IMG/VR virus record: IMGVR_UViG_3300020274_000001
Coordinates: 1 to 64,000 of that record
Reading direction: 5' to 3' (one strand)
From: a virus
DNA: 64,000 bases
Under the pieces are notes generated by a model that ran no database searches, was not told the origin of the DNA, and worked only from the letters and a program-made list of their open reading frames with translations. Position 1 is the first letter of the stretch; every line of letters starts with the position of its first letter. Position numbers and translations under genes: made by a program. Shown here one piece after another: positions 7,976 to 18,143 of the stretch.

Positions 7976-8566
7976 TTATTCATCTCCTTTTTTATTTTTG
8001 TAGAGGTGTCGCTTTCGGGCTCGCTTCTCGTTTTCGCTTGGCACATAATGCAAGGATTTCGGGTCGTTTTTGCCCTCCGCTTCACCTATACGCAAATTGC
8101 GCTTTGATTTATAGGTTTTGGTTTTGAGTTTTGCATTCTTGTCGTATTTTTCGTCGTGGTCTCTCAACCCAACAGCCTGTTCGTTCGACCAACGGATAGC
8201 GTGTTTCTGCCCTTCTGTCTGGTCAAGAGGGCGGGTCAGTCCAATGGTTTCATCCCAAGGATTGCCAAGACAAGGGTTGGTCATTGCTACGTGCGACCAC
8301 TCACAAGACTCGCACTTTACGATAACTTGGTGGGTCCAAGGTTGAGCATCGCCACGGTCAGAAGTTCGACCAAGTTCTACCGCCGTAACGGTGTGATGAA
8401 CACGAATGTCCGTATGCCCACAGTCTGGGCAGAATAGGGGGTTGCCATCATCAGCGAACATTTGTTCACCTTCAAGGTTCAACTTCTTGTTCTTAATGTC
8501 TTCACATATGGGACATACTTTCTTGGAATTCCATTCAGTTGCGTTTATTCTCTCATCAGTCGCCAC
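7976..8566 (-). CDS. Zinc-ribbon protein with basic C-terminus
   Basis: 196 residues. Three cysteine pairs are visible: CPIC near residue 18, CPDC near 46 and CESC near 85, the last followed by WSHV. The C-terminal 60 residues are strongly basic, suggesting nucleic acid binding. It overlaps the upstream gene by 11 nt in a four-gene leftward operon. No specific family named. Confidence 0.7.
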   Translation of the reverse strand: MATDERINATEWNSKKVCPICEDIKNKKLNLEGEQMFADDGNPLFCPDCGHTDIRVHHTVTAVELGRTSDRGDAQPWTHQVIVKCESCEWSHVAMTNPCLGNPWDETIGLTRPLDQTEGQKHAIRWSNEQAVGLRDHDEKYDKNAKLKTKTYKSKRNLRIGEAEGKNDPKSLHYVPSENEKRARKRHLYKNKKGDE

Positions 8567-8780
8567 TTACGGTCACCTCCGGTGGTCTCTGGACCGATTC
8601 AAATAATATTTCTAACAATGCCGTGTTAGCGAGGTATGCAAGAGTTTTGGGGTTTCCACTATACGAGTAACCTGCGCCTGTTCCTTCAGTAAAGGAGGCG
8701 ATTAGAACCTCATGTATGCCTATTTCTGCAAGTTTTTGCTTGCACTCATCCATGATAGCCAAAGCCGCCTCACTCACCAC
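8556..8780 (-). CDS. Small unknown protein
   Basis: 74 residues, mixed alpha/beta with no clear motif. Start and stop overlap its neighbours by 11 nt on each side, which supports it as a real translated member of the leftward operon. Confidence 0.6.
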   Translation of the reverse strand: MVSEAALAIMDECKQKLAEIGIHEVLIASFTEGTGAGYSYSGNPKTLAYLANTALLEILFESVQRPPEVTVSGD

Positions 8781-9204
8781 GAGCAGACCTCCTTATCGAT
8801 TCTTTTAGCCCTTCTATGGCCTCATTCATTTCTTTGTTAGGCTCGTCTTCTCCAAACCCATATTCAATCCACCGATTTAGGAACGACTTAATTCGTTGAG
8901 AATTAGGAAGTGGCTCTTTGGTCCATTCTGGGACATCCTTTCTTATCTGCTCGAATGTTTTTTCTCTTATCTCCATCCAGCAAGTGTGACAGCAGACTTT
9001 CGCCTCTACGACCATTTCCCATTTTTTAATTGCTTCAACCCCTTCCTCGTCCTCGTATTTCCGTGGACGGGTCTCTTGCAGATATGCTTCGTATTCTGGC
9101 ATTTCGAGTATATGTGAGCGTGTTCCGGTGCCACATATAATGCACTTCGCATACTTCACGTTCCAGTCTGGTTGGTCTCCCATATTGCCCGTTATGTTTC
9201 GCAT
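8770..9204 (-). CDS. Cysteine-rich (zinc-binding) protein, first gene of leftward operon
   Basis: 144 residues. CIIC near residue 21 and CCHTC near residue 71 could form one zinc site with a long alpha-helical insert. The C-terminal half is helical and charged. It is divergently transcribed from the 9246 gene, so the 41-bp gap must hold both promoters. Function unknown; a regulator or DNA-binding protein is plausible. Confidence 0.65.
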   Translation of the reverse strand: MRNITGNMGDQPDWNVKYAKCIICGTGTRSHILEMPEYEAYLQETRPRKYEDEEGVEAIKKWEMVVEAKVCCHTCWMEIREKTFEQIRKDVPEWTKEPLPNSQRIKSFLNRWIEYGFGEDEPNKEMNEAIEGLKESIRRSARGE

Positions 9205-9245
9205 CAGACATAAGGGTAGTCAGCGACACTCTCAAGTGCTTTAAC

Positions 9246-9899
9246 ATGTTGGGCCTATACATGTCGAAGGACAGTGGCGTAAAACCGACGTTTCCACACG
9301 TGGCAACAAAAAGCAACTCATCAGCATCAGTGCCCCTCCGAGGGGTAGCGAACTTGAACTCTCCTACTGCAAGACTTGAAGTGTCTGACACCGGTAGAGA
9401 AATATGGGCATATGACCTTCCATATATCCCGTTGAACATCCCACAATTCGCCGATTTCAACAGAACATTATCACTATTCGAACTCATCAAACGACATCAT
9501 ATCGATACATTTGATTCTGACACACAATACCAAGGTTCGACTTTACAGGTCGAGACATTCGACGCTACCGATGTATTGGCCCACCGTGGTTTCCTATTCA
9601 AAGCGGGGATGTCGAACCCCGGCGAAATTTACGTGTCAAATCTGGCGAAACCATACGTCATAGGGGCTTCTTCTGTTTATGCTACCAATTCAATTACTGG
9701 GACCGTGACAGGTTCCCGTATTCTGAAAGACGTTTCGGACCCGACTAACACTGCCTCATACTTGTCTATGGGAGCAAATTCTTACACAGGAATTCCACTA
9801 TTGCCCGGAGAATCTATGTTCTTCGAAATAAACCGGGCATCAGAAGTGTATCTGAACCCAACAGCCGCAGGATGTAAATTACACTGGATGCCAATATGA
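9246..9899 (+). CDS. Unrecognised virion-type protein
   Basis: 217 residues without cysteine cluster or membrane helix. Strand-rich, with many Thr/Ser/Asn/Pro loops and a C-terminal half built like a trimer- or pentamer-forming spike. It starts a three-gene run (9246, 9909, 11749) with the putative fibre at the end, suggesting a receptor-binding structure. No family recognised. Confidence 0.65.
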   Translation: MLGLYMSKDSGVKPTFPHVATKSNSSASVPLRGVANLNSPTARLEVSDTGREIWAYDLPYIPLNIPQFADFNRTLSLFELIKRHHIDTFDSDTQYQGSTLQVETFDATDVLAHRGFLFKAGMSNPGEIYVSNLAKPYVIGASSVYATNSITGTVTGSRILKDVSDPTNTASYLSMGANSYTGIPLLPGESMFFEINRASEVYLNPTAAGCKLHWMPI

Positions 9900-9908
9900 G
9901 GTGGTCTC

Positions 9909-11744
9909 GTGGCTTACATCAAGGATTCACCAACCACAGACATTGCTACCACTTTGTCTGAACCAAGTTTTGTTGGCGGTCAATCAAGTATTCAAGATTA
10001 TCCATTTCAACAAAGAGGCTTTGGATTGGTTATGGCACAATTGGCCTCATCGTCTCCATTTTACTCGGGCGATTACTCCGAGACCAACTTGTTTGAATCC
10101 TTGATACCGATAGAGTTACTCCTTGGTGCTGGTGGTGGTGGTGGCTTTGGTGGTGGTGGAAGTTCTTACTCGAGATTCGCTCGTCCAATTCTACTTAGGA
10201 AGGATGACCACTATATCCCTACGCCCGCAGCAGTGGGGCTCGAAAACCCACCAGCCGATTTTCAAGACGACCAATTAGTAGAATTCAACTCCGACAATTA
10301 CTTTCAACTTAACCCAACAGAAGTTGTCGAACTCAATTCAGACGTTACGATAACTTCGGGTGGCACAGGGTATCCTTTCGGGGTATTTACTAACGTCGCC
10401 ACCACTGGGGGGACCGGGGTTGGATTAACCGTTGACATCCAAGTTGCCGGCGCAGGAGGAGTCACCGTAATATCTGCCACCGTTAACAATGAAGGATTTG
10501 GCTACACACATGGAGATACTATCAAAATCATTCATCCTACCGACCCCAGCCATGACAAAGCCAACAGAGCATCTCTAACGCTCAACAGAGACACGTTCAC
10601 TGTAATAATGAGAAACCTCACTAACACCAAACTGACTCTCAAGTATGGGAATGTAGACCAATTCGTATTTGTTGAGGGAACTAACCTTGGTGATGAACCT
10701 TCATCAGCAACAGCACAGACTGTGAGCAACATTCGCTGGCTTAAAAACAGAGCCGACATCGACTTTAACATTGATACTCTTACGATTTCAAATGCCGGTT
10801 CGGGTTTTACTCCCAACCAAGGAATCAGCAATGTGGTTCCTACTGGCGGGACCGGAACGGGCCTGATAGTCAACTTAGTTACGCACAGCACTCAAGATAA
10901 GATTATCTCCACTGTAATTGTTTCAGAGGGTCAAGGATATTCAAACGGAGATATCTTGAATGTCCCCGGGGGAAACAACGACGCTACTCTTACCGTGGTA
11001 ACCGATAGGTTTGGACATATTGCCGATATAACTGTTCAAAATGGAGAGGTTACCGGGCTCTCGGTCGTGACAACCGCAGATACCGCCAGTGGTTCAGACC
11101 CACTTGGAACAGGAGATTTACTGGAAGCAACACTTAGCAACGGCGGAAAGGTGAAATTCCGATATCTCAAAGGCATAACAGAATATCATAATTTTATAGC
11201 CGCAATTATGGTTCAAATTAACACCGCCGCCGGACATGGCTTTGAAGTAGGAGATTATATGGTGGTTGCCCATGACAACCCCGCTTTCCAAGTTTTAGGA
11301 ACTCCCGGTTTTTCCAGTTCGAAGAAAGACAAAGGAGAATACACTTGGGTAGACGAAGATGCCGTGTATTTCTTCCACCGTAACGTATCCCACCAAGATT
11401 GGGCTTCAGGTTTCGTAACTACTCCTGTGAACGACAGGTCGAAATTAGTGTCAGGAGTATCAGACGGCCCGGCGGCTCTTTCCGCCACTGATAAAATAAA
11501 TGAAAATCAAATGGGTATAACAGGCTCGTTTAATACGATAGCGCAAAGATTGAACCCTAAGTTCAAAGCGGTCAAAATGACGTGTGCTTCTGCTTGGAAT
11601 CTTCAAGAAAATGGCAAAACTACCGCTATCGGGGCAAACGTAGAACATATATTCCGATATTTTGGAGAAAATGATGGTTTATTCAAAGCAAACACACAAG
11701 GCGGAGGGTCAGCCACCCTTAATTGGCAATACTTCGTAGGTTGA
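9909..11744 (+). CDS. Large beta-rich virion protein with internal repeats
   Basis: 611 residues from a GTG with GAGGTGG upstream. Near residues 70-80 there is a run of Gly. Two related modules (around 145-185 and 295-330) share a 'GSG(Y/F)...GGTGTGLxV' pattern followed by 'GxGYxxGD', repeats that occur in phage and viral tail or spike proteins as beta-structure. It lies directly before the fibre-like gene. I infer a baseplate, spike or fibre-base role; enzymatic motifs are absent. Confidence 0.7.
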   Translation: MAYIKDSPTTDIATTLSEPSFVGGQSSIQDYPFQQRGFGLVMAQLASSSPFYSGDYSETNLFESLIPIELLLGAGGGGGFGGGGSSYSRFARPILLRKDDHYIPTPAAVGLENPPADFQDDQLVEFNSDNYFQLNPTEVVELNSDVTITSGGTGYPFGVFTNVATTGGTGVGLTVDIQVAGAGGVTVISATVNNEGFGYTHGDTIKIIHPTDPSHDKANRASLTLNRDTFTVIMRNLTNTKLTLKYGNVDQFVFVEGTNLGDEPSSATAQTVSNIRWLKNRADIDFNIDTLTISNAGSGFTPNQGISNVVPTGGTGTGLIVNLVTHSTQDKIISTVIVSEGQGYSNGDILNVPGGNNDATLTVVTDRFGHIADITVQNGEVTGLSVVTTADTASGSDPLGTGDLLEATLSNGGKVKFRYLKGITEYHNFIAAIMVQINTAAGHGFEVGDYMVVAHDNPAFQVLGTPGFSSSKKDKGEYTWVDEDAVYFFHRNVSHQDWASGFVTTPVNDRSKLVSGVSDGPAALSATDKINENQMGITGSFNTIAQRLNPKFKAVKMTCASAWNLQENGKTTAIGANVEHIFRYFGENDGLFKANTQGGGSATLNWQYFVG

Positions 11745-11748
11745 TAAC

Positions 11749-14700
11749 ATGGGAGACATAGGTGGACATTTATCGGCAAAGGGTGCATTCATTGACACCA
11801 ACAATGACGGCATCGTTGACGGATTTGCTCACACTATCAAGAACGCTGGTAACTTCAACACCTTTTCGCTAACCAATGGTGTCCTAACTGTTCAAGGTCC
11901 AACAGGCGGTGCCGCCATAGGTGGCTTAGATACTCATGTTCAATTCAATGACGGAGGAGTGTTCGGTGGAGAATCAACCTTTACTTACAATAAAACGAGC
12001 AATACATTGAACATTGCTAACGTTGTCATCAGCGGCGACCTAACAGTTAGCGGGACCACTACTACAATAAACACTGCCACATTAGATGTGGCCGACAATA
12101 TCATTACACTAAATAGTGACCTTGGGGGAGCAGTTGCTCCTTCTCAAAACGCAGGTATTCTGATTAACCGTGGTTCATCAGACGACGCTCAATTCATATG
12201 GGATGAAGGAAACGACCAGTGGAACTTTAGCGATGTGGGTGGAACCGAGCATGACCTCGCAGGGGTAGCAAAGGTATTCGCAAAAGGGGCTGGCGCAGTA
12301 TACACTTTCACCACCGACACAGATACAGGAATAGAGCACACTGGGACAGACCAACTTGGATTGGTCACAGGAAACACTCGTGTGCTTATGGTAAGCACAA
12401 ATGGTGTTCACATTGCACCCGGTGGTGCAACAGGTGCGGGTTCTAACCAAGCACTACTTGTAGACGACATCGTAATGGATACGCAAACCATTAGCACATT
12501 GAACTCCAACAAGAACCTCATACTTGCTCCGCACGGTAGCGGTTCAGTAGAGTTGGGAGCAGTATCATCTAACGCTACTTCTGTCATTACTACCCCATCT
12601 GCGCACAATGTAATTGGAACCTCTGTATCTATTCAAGCAGGTAGCACAACTGCCGGCACAACAAACAACATCGCAGGTGGAAGCCTAACTCTGTCTGCGG
12701 GACAAGGAAAGGGAACGGGAGCAGGTGGTTCAATTCTTTTCAAGACGGCAGACGGTGGTTCATCGGGAAGCACACTTAACCCATTGACTACCAAGATGAC
12801 CATCTTGGATAGTGGTTTCGTTGGTATCGCACAAAACACCCCTACGGCCTCATTGCATGTAGGTGGCGATGCAATTATTTCTGGTAACTTAACAGTTAGC
12901 GGAACCTCGACGGCTGTTTCAACAACGAACACATTCGTCACAGACGACATATTAACACTCAACAGTGGAGAGACAGCCAACGGTGTCGCAAGTGGGGCGG
13001 CTGGTATTGAAATCGACAGGGGTGTTAATGGTGGTGGAGTTGACAATACTATTGCTCGGTTCATTTTTGACGAAAGCGATGACAAATTCAAAACACAGAT
13101 GGAGACAAGTTCGGGCTCTGGCTCATACAATGCCGCAGGTATAGTTGCTTCATCTGTTGAAGGAACAACAGGAACGTTCTCCGGAGACTTGACTGTCGAC
13201 ACGAACGTTCTGAAAGTGGACACATCAAACAATCGTGTTGGTGTCAACAAGGCTCCAACAGTCGCACTCGACGTTAGTGGAGCGGTGGCCGGTGATAGTA
13301 GTGCTACCTTTGGTGCCATTGTTCAAGGCGAAGGGATATTGGCCTCCAACAAGTCTGGGTTTCTCGTCTACTTCATCAACAACAATGCCTCGTCTACGGC
13401 CTTGGGTATGCCTCTACGCATAGACGGTAGTCATGCTACAAGTGTCGTCCAAGCGAACCAAGCGCAAAGCAACACACTTGCGAACTGTGCAGTTGGTTTG
13501 GCCACAGGCAACACGGGCAACGGCGATACAGGAAGAATGGCTGTATCGGGTTCATTGCTGGATATTCCAGCATCATCATTTACAGGAAGCGACCCTTCAG
13601 ATGGAGATGCAGTATATGTCTCGGGCACCGCAGGGAAACTAACTGTTGACGTTCCTTCTACCGGCTATGTCCAACAGATTGGTAGGATTCAAGATACGAA
13701 TGTAAGTGTCTCCGGTAACAGTGGAACGGCAACCATCATTATCAGTATTGGAACGCCAATCCCCGCAGAAGTGTATGATGGAGACGCTCAAGGGGTAACA
13801 GTTGTAACAGGCACACTGCCAATTGTATCCACAGGAGGAGCAACACCAGCAATCAGCATCAACGCCGCTACTACGGGTGCCGCAGGTTCTATGTCTGCCG
13901 CAGACAAAACGAAATTAGACGGTATTGAAGCACTCGCAGACGTGACAGACGCAACCAATGTTAACGCCGCAGGTGCAATCATGCATAGCGACTTAGGAAC
14001 AAAGGGGGACTTGGTTGTAGGTGATGGTGTAGGAGATGCGACTATTTTGTCAGTGGGAACTGACGGATTTGCTTTAACAGCCGACAGTAATGAAGCGTCT
14101 GGAGTCAAATGGGCAGAAAATTATAGAAAAGTCAAAGTGGCACTCGTCGGAGCAGCAGACGCAACTCTTGCCGCCGATGAAACATTAACACTAATTGGCG
14201 GCACTAACGTCACACTTAGCGAAAATGCTGGAGCAGTGACCATCAATGCTACGGGTGGCGGTGGTGGTGGAACTACACAAAATCTCTTTGAAACGATTGC
14301 TGTCTCGGGTCAAAGTAATGTAGTTGCTGATAGTGCAACTGATACATTGACATTGGTTGCCGGTAGCAATATGACTATCACCACAAATGCAGTTGGAGAT
14401 AGTATAACCTTTGCGTCTTCTGGTGGAGGGGGTGGTGGCAGTGGCGGCTATCCATTGTTTAGGCACGACAAGACCCCATCCTTACATAATTTTTCACCAT
14501 TTAGAATACTACAAGATGGCGACACAATAGAATTAGGGGTGTCAGGTTATGGCGGAGACGATGCAGATGTTTCGGTATTCACCCCCGAACCGAAAATCGA
14601 CGATGGGTTAAAGACGGATATTATTACTATATCTGACATAGGGCCTGTGTCAACAAATACAGGTCGAGAATACATTTTTTACGGACAATTTGGTCCTCCA

Positions 14701-15105
14701 AAGTTAACGAATATAACAGCGTATACCACAGATACACAAAATGGAGTTTATGGAAAGAAAACCTTTTTCATTAGCAATATGTCTGTCGTCAAGTTAGGTG
14801 CGGCTACGCCTGTTTCGAGTGCTATCTATATTGTCGGAATGGGCCCAGTGAATAACGTCAGAGTAATAGATGCTGGAGAACATGACATAATACCACAAGA
14901 CTCGAATCCGCTCGACCTCGGCGAAGGAGAAGGAGAAGGAGGAGGAGGAGGCTCAGTAGAAAATTGCCGGCTATTACTGATTTGTGACAACCAAGTGCGT
15001 TTGGTAATGGATGACAATTCTGGAGAACCGGTTTTATTCCCTAACTTTGCTTTTAACCCTACTCAATTAGGAATAGTAGGTGGCGGCAAAGGCGGCGGTA
15101 AGTAA
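11749..15105 (+). CDS. Tail-fibre-like / receptor-binding protein
   Basis: 1118 residues. Near the N-terminus DTNNDGIVDG looks like a calcium-binding loop. The middle carries repeated 'GDLTVSGTTTTINT' and 'NIITLNSD' type segments (about residues 95-130 and again 375-405) and a 'DKTKLDGIEALADVTDATNV' segment near residue 720, all typical of phage tail fibres and other viral receptor-binding fibres with beta-helical shafts. Two Gly-rich linkers precede a C-terminal domain of about 220 residues that may bind the host. The C-terminus is Gly-rich. Best guess is a host-recognition fibre; the homology is to repeat type rather than one named family. Confidence 0.75.
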   Translation: MGDIGGHLSAKGAFIDTNNDGIVDGFAHTIKNAGNFNTFSLTNGVLTVQGPTGGAAIGGLDTHVQFNDGGVFGGESTFTYNKTSNTLNIANVVISGDLTVSGTTTTINTATLDVADNIITLNSDLGGAVAPSQNAGILINRGSSDDAQFIWDEGNDQWNFSDVGGTEHDLAGVAKVFAKGAGAVYTFTTDTDTGIEHTGTDQLGLVTGNTRVLMVSTNGVHIAPGGATGAGSNQALLVDDIVMDTQTISTLNSNKNLILAPHGSGSVELGAVSSNATSVITTPSAHNVIGTSVSIQAGSTTAGTTNNIAGGSLTLSAGQGKGTGAGGSILFKTADGGSSGSTLNPLTTKMTILDSGFVGIAQNTPTASLHVGGDAIISGNLTVSGTSTAVSTTNTFVTDDILTLNSGETANGVASGAAGIEIDRGVNGGGVDNTIARFIFDESDDKFKTQMETSSGSGSYNAAGIVASSVEGTTGTFSGDLTVDTNVLKVDTSNNRVGVNKAPTVALDVSGAVAGDSSATFGAIVQGEGILASNKSGFLVYFINNNASSTALGMPLRIDGSHATSVVQANQAQSNTLANCAVGLATGNTGNGDTGRMAVSGSLLDIPASSFTGSDPSDGDAVYVSGTAGKLTVDVPSTGYVQQIGRIQDTNVSVSGNSGTATIIISIGTPIPAEVYDGDAQGVTVVTGTLPIVSTGGATPAISINAATTGAAGSMSAADKTKLDGIEALADVTDATNVNAAGAIMHSDLGTKGDLVVGDGVGDATILSVGTDGFALTADSNEASGVKWAENYRKVKVALVGAADATLAADETLTLIGGTNVTLSENAGAVTINATGGGGGGTTQNLFETIAVSGQSNVVADSATDTLTLVAGSNMTITTNAVGDSITFASSGGGGGGSGGYPLFRHDKTPSLHNFSPFRILQDGDTIELGVSGYGGDDADVSVFTPEPKIDDGLKTDIITISDIGPVSTNTGREYIFYGQFGPPKLTNITAYTTDTQNGVYGKKTFFISNMSVVKLGAATPVSSAIYIVGMGPVNNVRVIDAGEHDIIPQDSNPLDLGEGEGEGGGGGSVENCRLLLICDNQVRLVMDDNSGEPVLFPNFAFNPTQLGIVGGGKGGGK

Positions 15106-15154
15106 TACCATAAGTTCCGATTCATTCATGTCCTATGCGAACATGGAGTAGCAC

Positions 15155-15613
15155 ATGGACCCATTCTCGCCACCATACAAGACGGGATTCGTTGGCACGG
15201 TAGAAGTGCCAAAGAAGAAAGGCAACAACGTTGTCGAGTATGCCTTTGAATGGCATGATGGCAACCCCGAAGACGAAGACCGCTCTGGCTACGGGGTTTC
15301 CGTCTTAGAGGGCAAGATAGTCATAGGAGGTAGCCCAATCATTGGTATCTCGACTCGTGTAGATGATTACGACCCATCTATACAATGGGTGGCAATCGAA
15401 GGATTCGCTGAAATTAGGACTTCACTATTACTTGGCAACGCTGGTCATATTGACAAGAATGGATTTTTCAAAGCCAAGAAGAAGTTGCCCAAGATATCTG
15501 GCTCCCGGGTTGCAATACTAATTGAGACCGTTAAGGAACCAGAAATGGGTAAGAACATGTTCCAAATGAAGAAATGCCTTTCACCGGGTGTTTCTAAAGT
15601 TCTGCTGTGGTGA
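15155..15613 (+). CDS. Unknown protein downstream of the fibre gene
   Basis: 152 residues, strand-rich with a single cysteine near the end. It is the first of three tightly packed genes (15155, 15619, 15912) that precede the chaperonin. A role in fibre assembly or a virion role is possible only by context. Confidence 0.6.
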   Translation: MDPFSPPYKTGFVGTVEVPKKKGNNVVEYAFEWHDGNPEDEDRSGYGVSVLEGKIVIGGSPIIGISTRVDDYDPSIQWVAIEGFAEIRTSLLLGNAGHIDKNGFFKAKKKLPKISGSRVAILIETVKEPEMGKNMFQMKKCLSPGVSKVLLW

Positions 15614-15618
15614 AAGAA

Positions 15619-15912
15619 ATGGCATTAGTAAAACAAATAGAATCTCCATCGGGAGTAACACTTGAACAAGGATATCATAAGATTGCTGAAGGACACTTGA
15701 AGTGGATAGAAAATAAACGCAGGTGGTATCTCAAGTATACCGTCGAGCACTATTATGACCGGACCGCCCGTAAGCAAAAGAAAGAGCCCGTATTCATGTC
15801 AGAATACTTGATGAAAATCAACCTAACAGATGAAGCAGATGGAAACCCAATCGCTCAAGCCTACAAACATTTGAAGACCATGGAAGGATTCGAAGAGGCA
15901 GGTGACATCTGA
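15619..15912 (+). CDS. Small unknown basic protein
   Basis: 97 residues from the ATG at 15619; GTG codons at 15607 and 15610 are alternatives overlapping the previous stop. Charged and aromatic (HLKWIENKRRWYLKY region), no motif. Stop overlaps the next ATG (TGATGG). Confidence 0.6.
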   Translation: MALVKQIESPSGVTLEQGYHKIAEGHLKWIENKRRWYLKYTVEHYYDRTARKQKKEPVFMSEYLMKINLTDEADGNPIAQAYKHLKTMEGFEEAGDI

Positions 15913-16319
15913 TGGGTTCTTTAGAAATGTCGAAGATAGTCGGTGAAGGCACCACTTCAGTTTCACAAGCAAAGAAGGCTTTGAAACTCGCCATTAAAGA
16001 ATACAAGCACTCGATTACTCGAGAATACCTTGACGACAAGAAGAAGGGCATTGTAGGGCGGAAGATGTATCGTGACAAGTGGGGCTATGACGAATTGTCT
16101 GCTGAAGTTCAATGGGTTGGTCTAAACAGCCAGTTGATTGTCGTTTGCGAATATTTTCTACGGCATCTTGAAACACATACCCTTGCCCAAACAAAGAAAC
16201 ATTTCTTGAAATTGTGGGATGCAAAAGTAAAGGACAAACACATGAGAGAGGTAAAAGAACATCAAAATAAACTCCTTTACCGTCTCAATGAGGGCATCGA
16301 AGGTGCTCTAATGCCCTAA
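15912..16319 (+). CDS. Unknown alpha-helical protein
   Basis: 135 residues, highly charged and predicted mostly helical, with Lys-rich C-terminal half. Starts on the previous stop. Possibly a scaffold or nucleic-acid-associated protein; no motif recognised. Confidence 0.6.
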   Translation: MGSLEMSKIVGEGTTSVSQAKKALKLAIKEYKHSITREYLDDKKKGIVGRKMYRDKWGYDELSAEVQWVGLNSQLIVVCEYFLRHLETHTLAQTKKHFLKLWDAKVKDKHMREVKEHQNKLLYRLNEGIEGALMP

Positions 16320-16366
16320 GCGTATGCGTCATCTCGTTTAAGGCTGATACGAAACCTACGCACTTC

Positions 16367-17899
16367 ATGGCAGACGTCACCGATGCGACCCAAGAGGGTC
16401 AGAAAGTCACAGCGCAAGAAGTAAACATCATCGCCGCAAAAGAGATTGCGAACCTTGTTCGGTCCACCCTTGGACCTATGGGCATGGACAAGATGTTGGT
16501 ATCAAATGATGGCAGTATCACCGTTACAAATGACGGTGCTACGATTCTCCGGACGGTTAACATTACACACCCTACGGCTCGAATGATTATTCAAGTCGCA
16601 AAAGCACAGGAAGCAGAGTGCTATGACGGAACAACATCATCCGTTATCTTCGCCGGCGAGTTAATGAAGCAAACAGAACAACTACTTGCGAAAGGAATCC
16701 ACGCTACTATGATTGTTCGTGGTTTCAAGCAAGCGGCAAAGAAAGCACTCGCACACCTCGATACCATCACAGAGAACACAGGAAAGGCACTTAATGACGT
16801 AGCATTGACCGCAATGACAGGGAAGTCGGCAGAAGACGACGGAGACCATCTTGCGGCTCTGTGTGTAGAAGCGGCTACACGCTCCTCTCCAACTGATGTA
16901 AATATCGTAGTCCGACCGGGAGCACCTGTTTCCGATTCATTCTTCACAGATGGTTGTATCGTAGACAAATCAAAGATGATTCATTCCATGCCCGATGCAG
17001 TAGTTGGTGCCAAGGTTGCACTGTTCGACTGCGAATTGACCGTTCCTTCATTGGGACAAGGCGTGAATATGCAATTCAACGACCCCACATTGGCCTCCCA
17101 ATATCTCGAGGAAAAGAAATCAGAGTTAGCCACTATTGCGCAACAAATCATCGATTCTGGAGCAAACGTGGTTTTATCCATGAAGGACATTGACCCAGCC
17201 GTAGCAGACGTATTTGCCCGAAACAAAGTGTATGCGGCTCGCAGAGTAGCGGCGTCAGACCTCGAAGCAGTAGCAGTTGCAACCAATGCTACCATTGTAA
17301 GCAATGTTCATGACATTGAACCAGCAGACCTCGGAGAGTGCGATTCGGTAGAAGAGAAGAAATTCGACTTATCTCCACGCCCACTATTGTTCTTTAATGG
17401 TGTCCCAAACAGTGAAGTATCGAGTATCATGGTATTCGCACCAACGGAACACCTTGCATACGAGATTGGGAGGGCCTTGGATGACGCTGTTGGTGTAGTC
17501 CATATCGCTCACAAAGATAACGCAATTGTTTCTGGAGGAGGAAGCGCATACATGTCAATGTCACTACAAGTGAAGGATTTTGCGGCCTCCGTAGGGGGTA
17601 GGGCACAGTTAGCAGTAGAAGCATATGCAGAGGCATTGGAGATTATTCCAGCCACTCTTGCAGAAAACTGTGGGCTATCTCCTATTGATAGTCTACTCAA
17701 ACTCCGTGTAGCCCACGCTAATGGAGACCATGGAGCATATATTGATGCTTTTGAAGGCGACCTGTCTGTTGACAGAACAGTCGTCGAACCGAAGCGTGTG
17801 GTTCACACAGCCGTTCAAGGCGCAACCGATACCGCATGCATGATACTTCGTATAGACAACATCGTTACTGCGAAGGAACCAGAAGAATTTGGAATGTGA
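16367..17899 (+). CDS. Group II chaperonin (thermosome-like subunit)
   Basis: 510 residues, close to archaeal thermosome subunits (about 540). The N-terminal equatorial motif LGPxGMDKML is at residues 35-44, the nucleotide-binding DGTT at 87-90 and the C-terminal ATP-site GGGSAYM near 389, followed by 'EALEIIPATLAENCGL'. The apical stretch 'SGANVVLSMKDIDPAVADVFA' matches the thermosome pattern. The usual Lys of LGPKGMDK is Met here and the Gly/Met-rich C-terminal tail is missing. Group II chaperonins fold proteins in an ATP-driven double ring in the cytoplasm; a viral copy probably folds virion proteins or changes host ring composition. It lies in the virion gene block, after the fibre genes. 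Confidence 0.95.
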   Translation: MADVTDATQEGQKVTAQEVNIIAAKEIANLVRSTLGPMGMDKMLVSNDGSITVTNDGATILRTVNITHPTARMIIQVAKAQEAECYDGTTSSVIFAGELMKQTEQLLAKGIHATMIVRGFKQAAKKALAHLDTITENTGKALNDVALTAMTGKSAEDDGDHLAALCVEAATRSSPTDVNIVVRPGAPVSDSFFTDGCIVDKSKMIHSMPDAVVGAKVALFDCELTVPSLGQGVNMQFNDPTLASQYLEEKKSELATIAQQIIDSGANVVLSMKDIDPAVADVFARNKVYAARRVAASDLEAVAVATNATIVSNVHDIEPADLGECDSVEEKKFDLSPRPLLFFNGVPNSEVSSIMVFAPTEHLAYEIGRALDDAVGVVHIAHKDNAIVSGGGSAYMSMSLQVKDFAASVGGRAQLAVEAYAEALEIIPATLAENCGLSPIDSLLKLRVAHANGDHGAYIDAFEGDLSVDRTVVEPKRVVHTAVQGATDTACMILRIDNIVTAKEPEEFGM

Positions 17900-17903
17900 T
17901 AAT

Positions 17904-18143
17904 ATGACAGAAGGAAAGAAAGAAGAAACCAAAGAAGTAACACAGGCCCCAGCGCAACCACAGGAAACTACCCGAGACCACGTGCTGGCACGCCTTAACC
18001 ATTTGACTACGCTCCCCATTAGGTGTGTAAACATCGTTTACATACCGGAGACCGGAGAGTTGATGTTAAATCACACACAGGGCATGCCAAGGCATGAGAT
18101 TGTTGGGCTAATGGAGGCCGTTCGAGATGAGACAAAAAAGTGA
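17904..18143 (+). CDS. Small unknown protein with charged N-terminus
   Basis: 79 residues from ATG 17904, two bases past the chaperonin stop. A Lys/Glu/Gln-rich flexible N-terminus is followed by an alpha/beta C-terminal part. It overlaps the next membrane gene by 17 nt. No motif. Confidence 0.6.
   Translation: MTEGKKEETKEVTQAPAQPQETTRDHVLARLNHLTTLPIRCVNIVYIPETGELMLNHTQGMPRHEIVGLMEAVRDETKK

Noticed and set aside
12633-13319. 228-codon - strand frame in the fibre gene
   Set aside because: Shadow of the repetitive fibre coding sequence; no start signal.
9246-15105. HK97 capsid, portal or terminase
   Set aside because: None of the motifs of these proteins was seen in the virion block, so a tailed-virus assignment is not supported.
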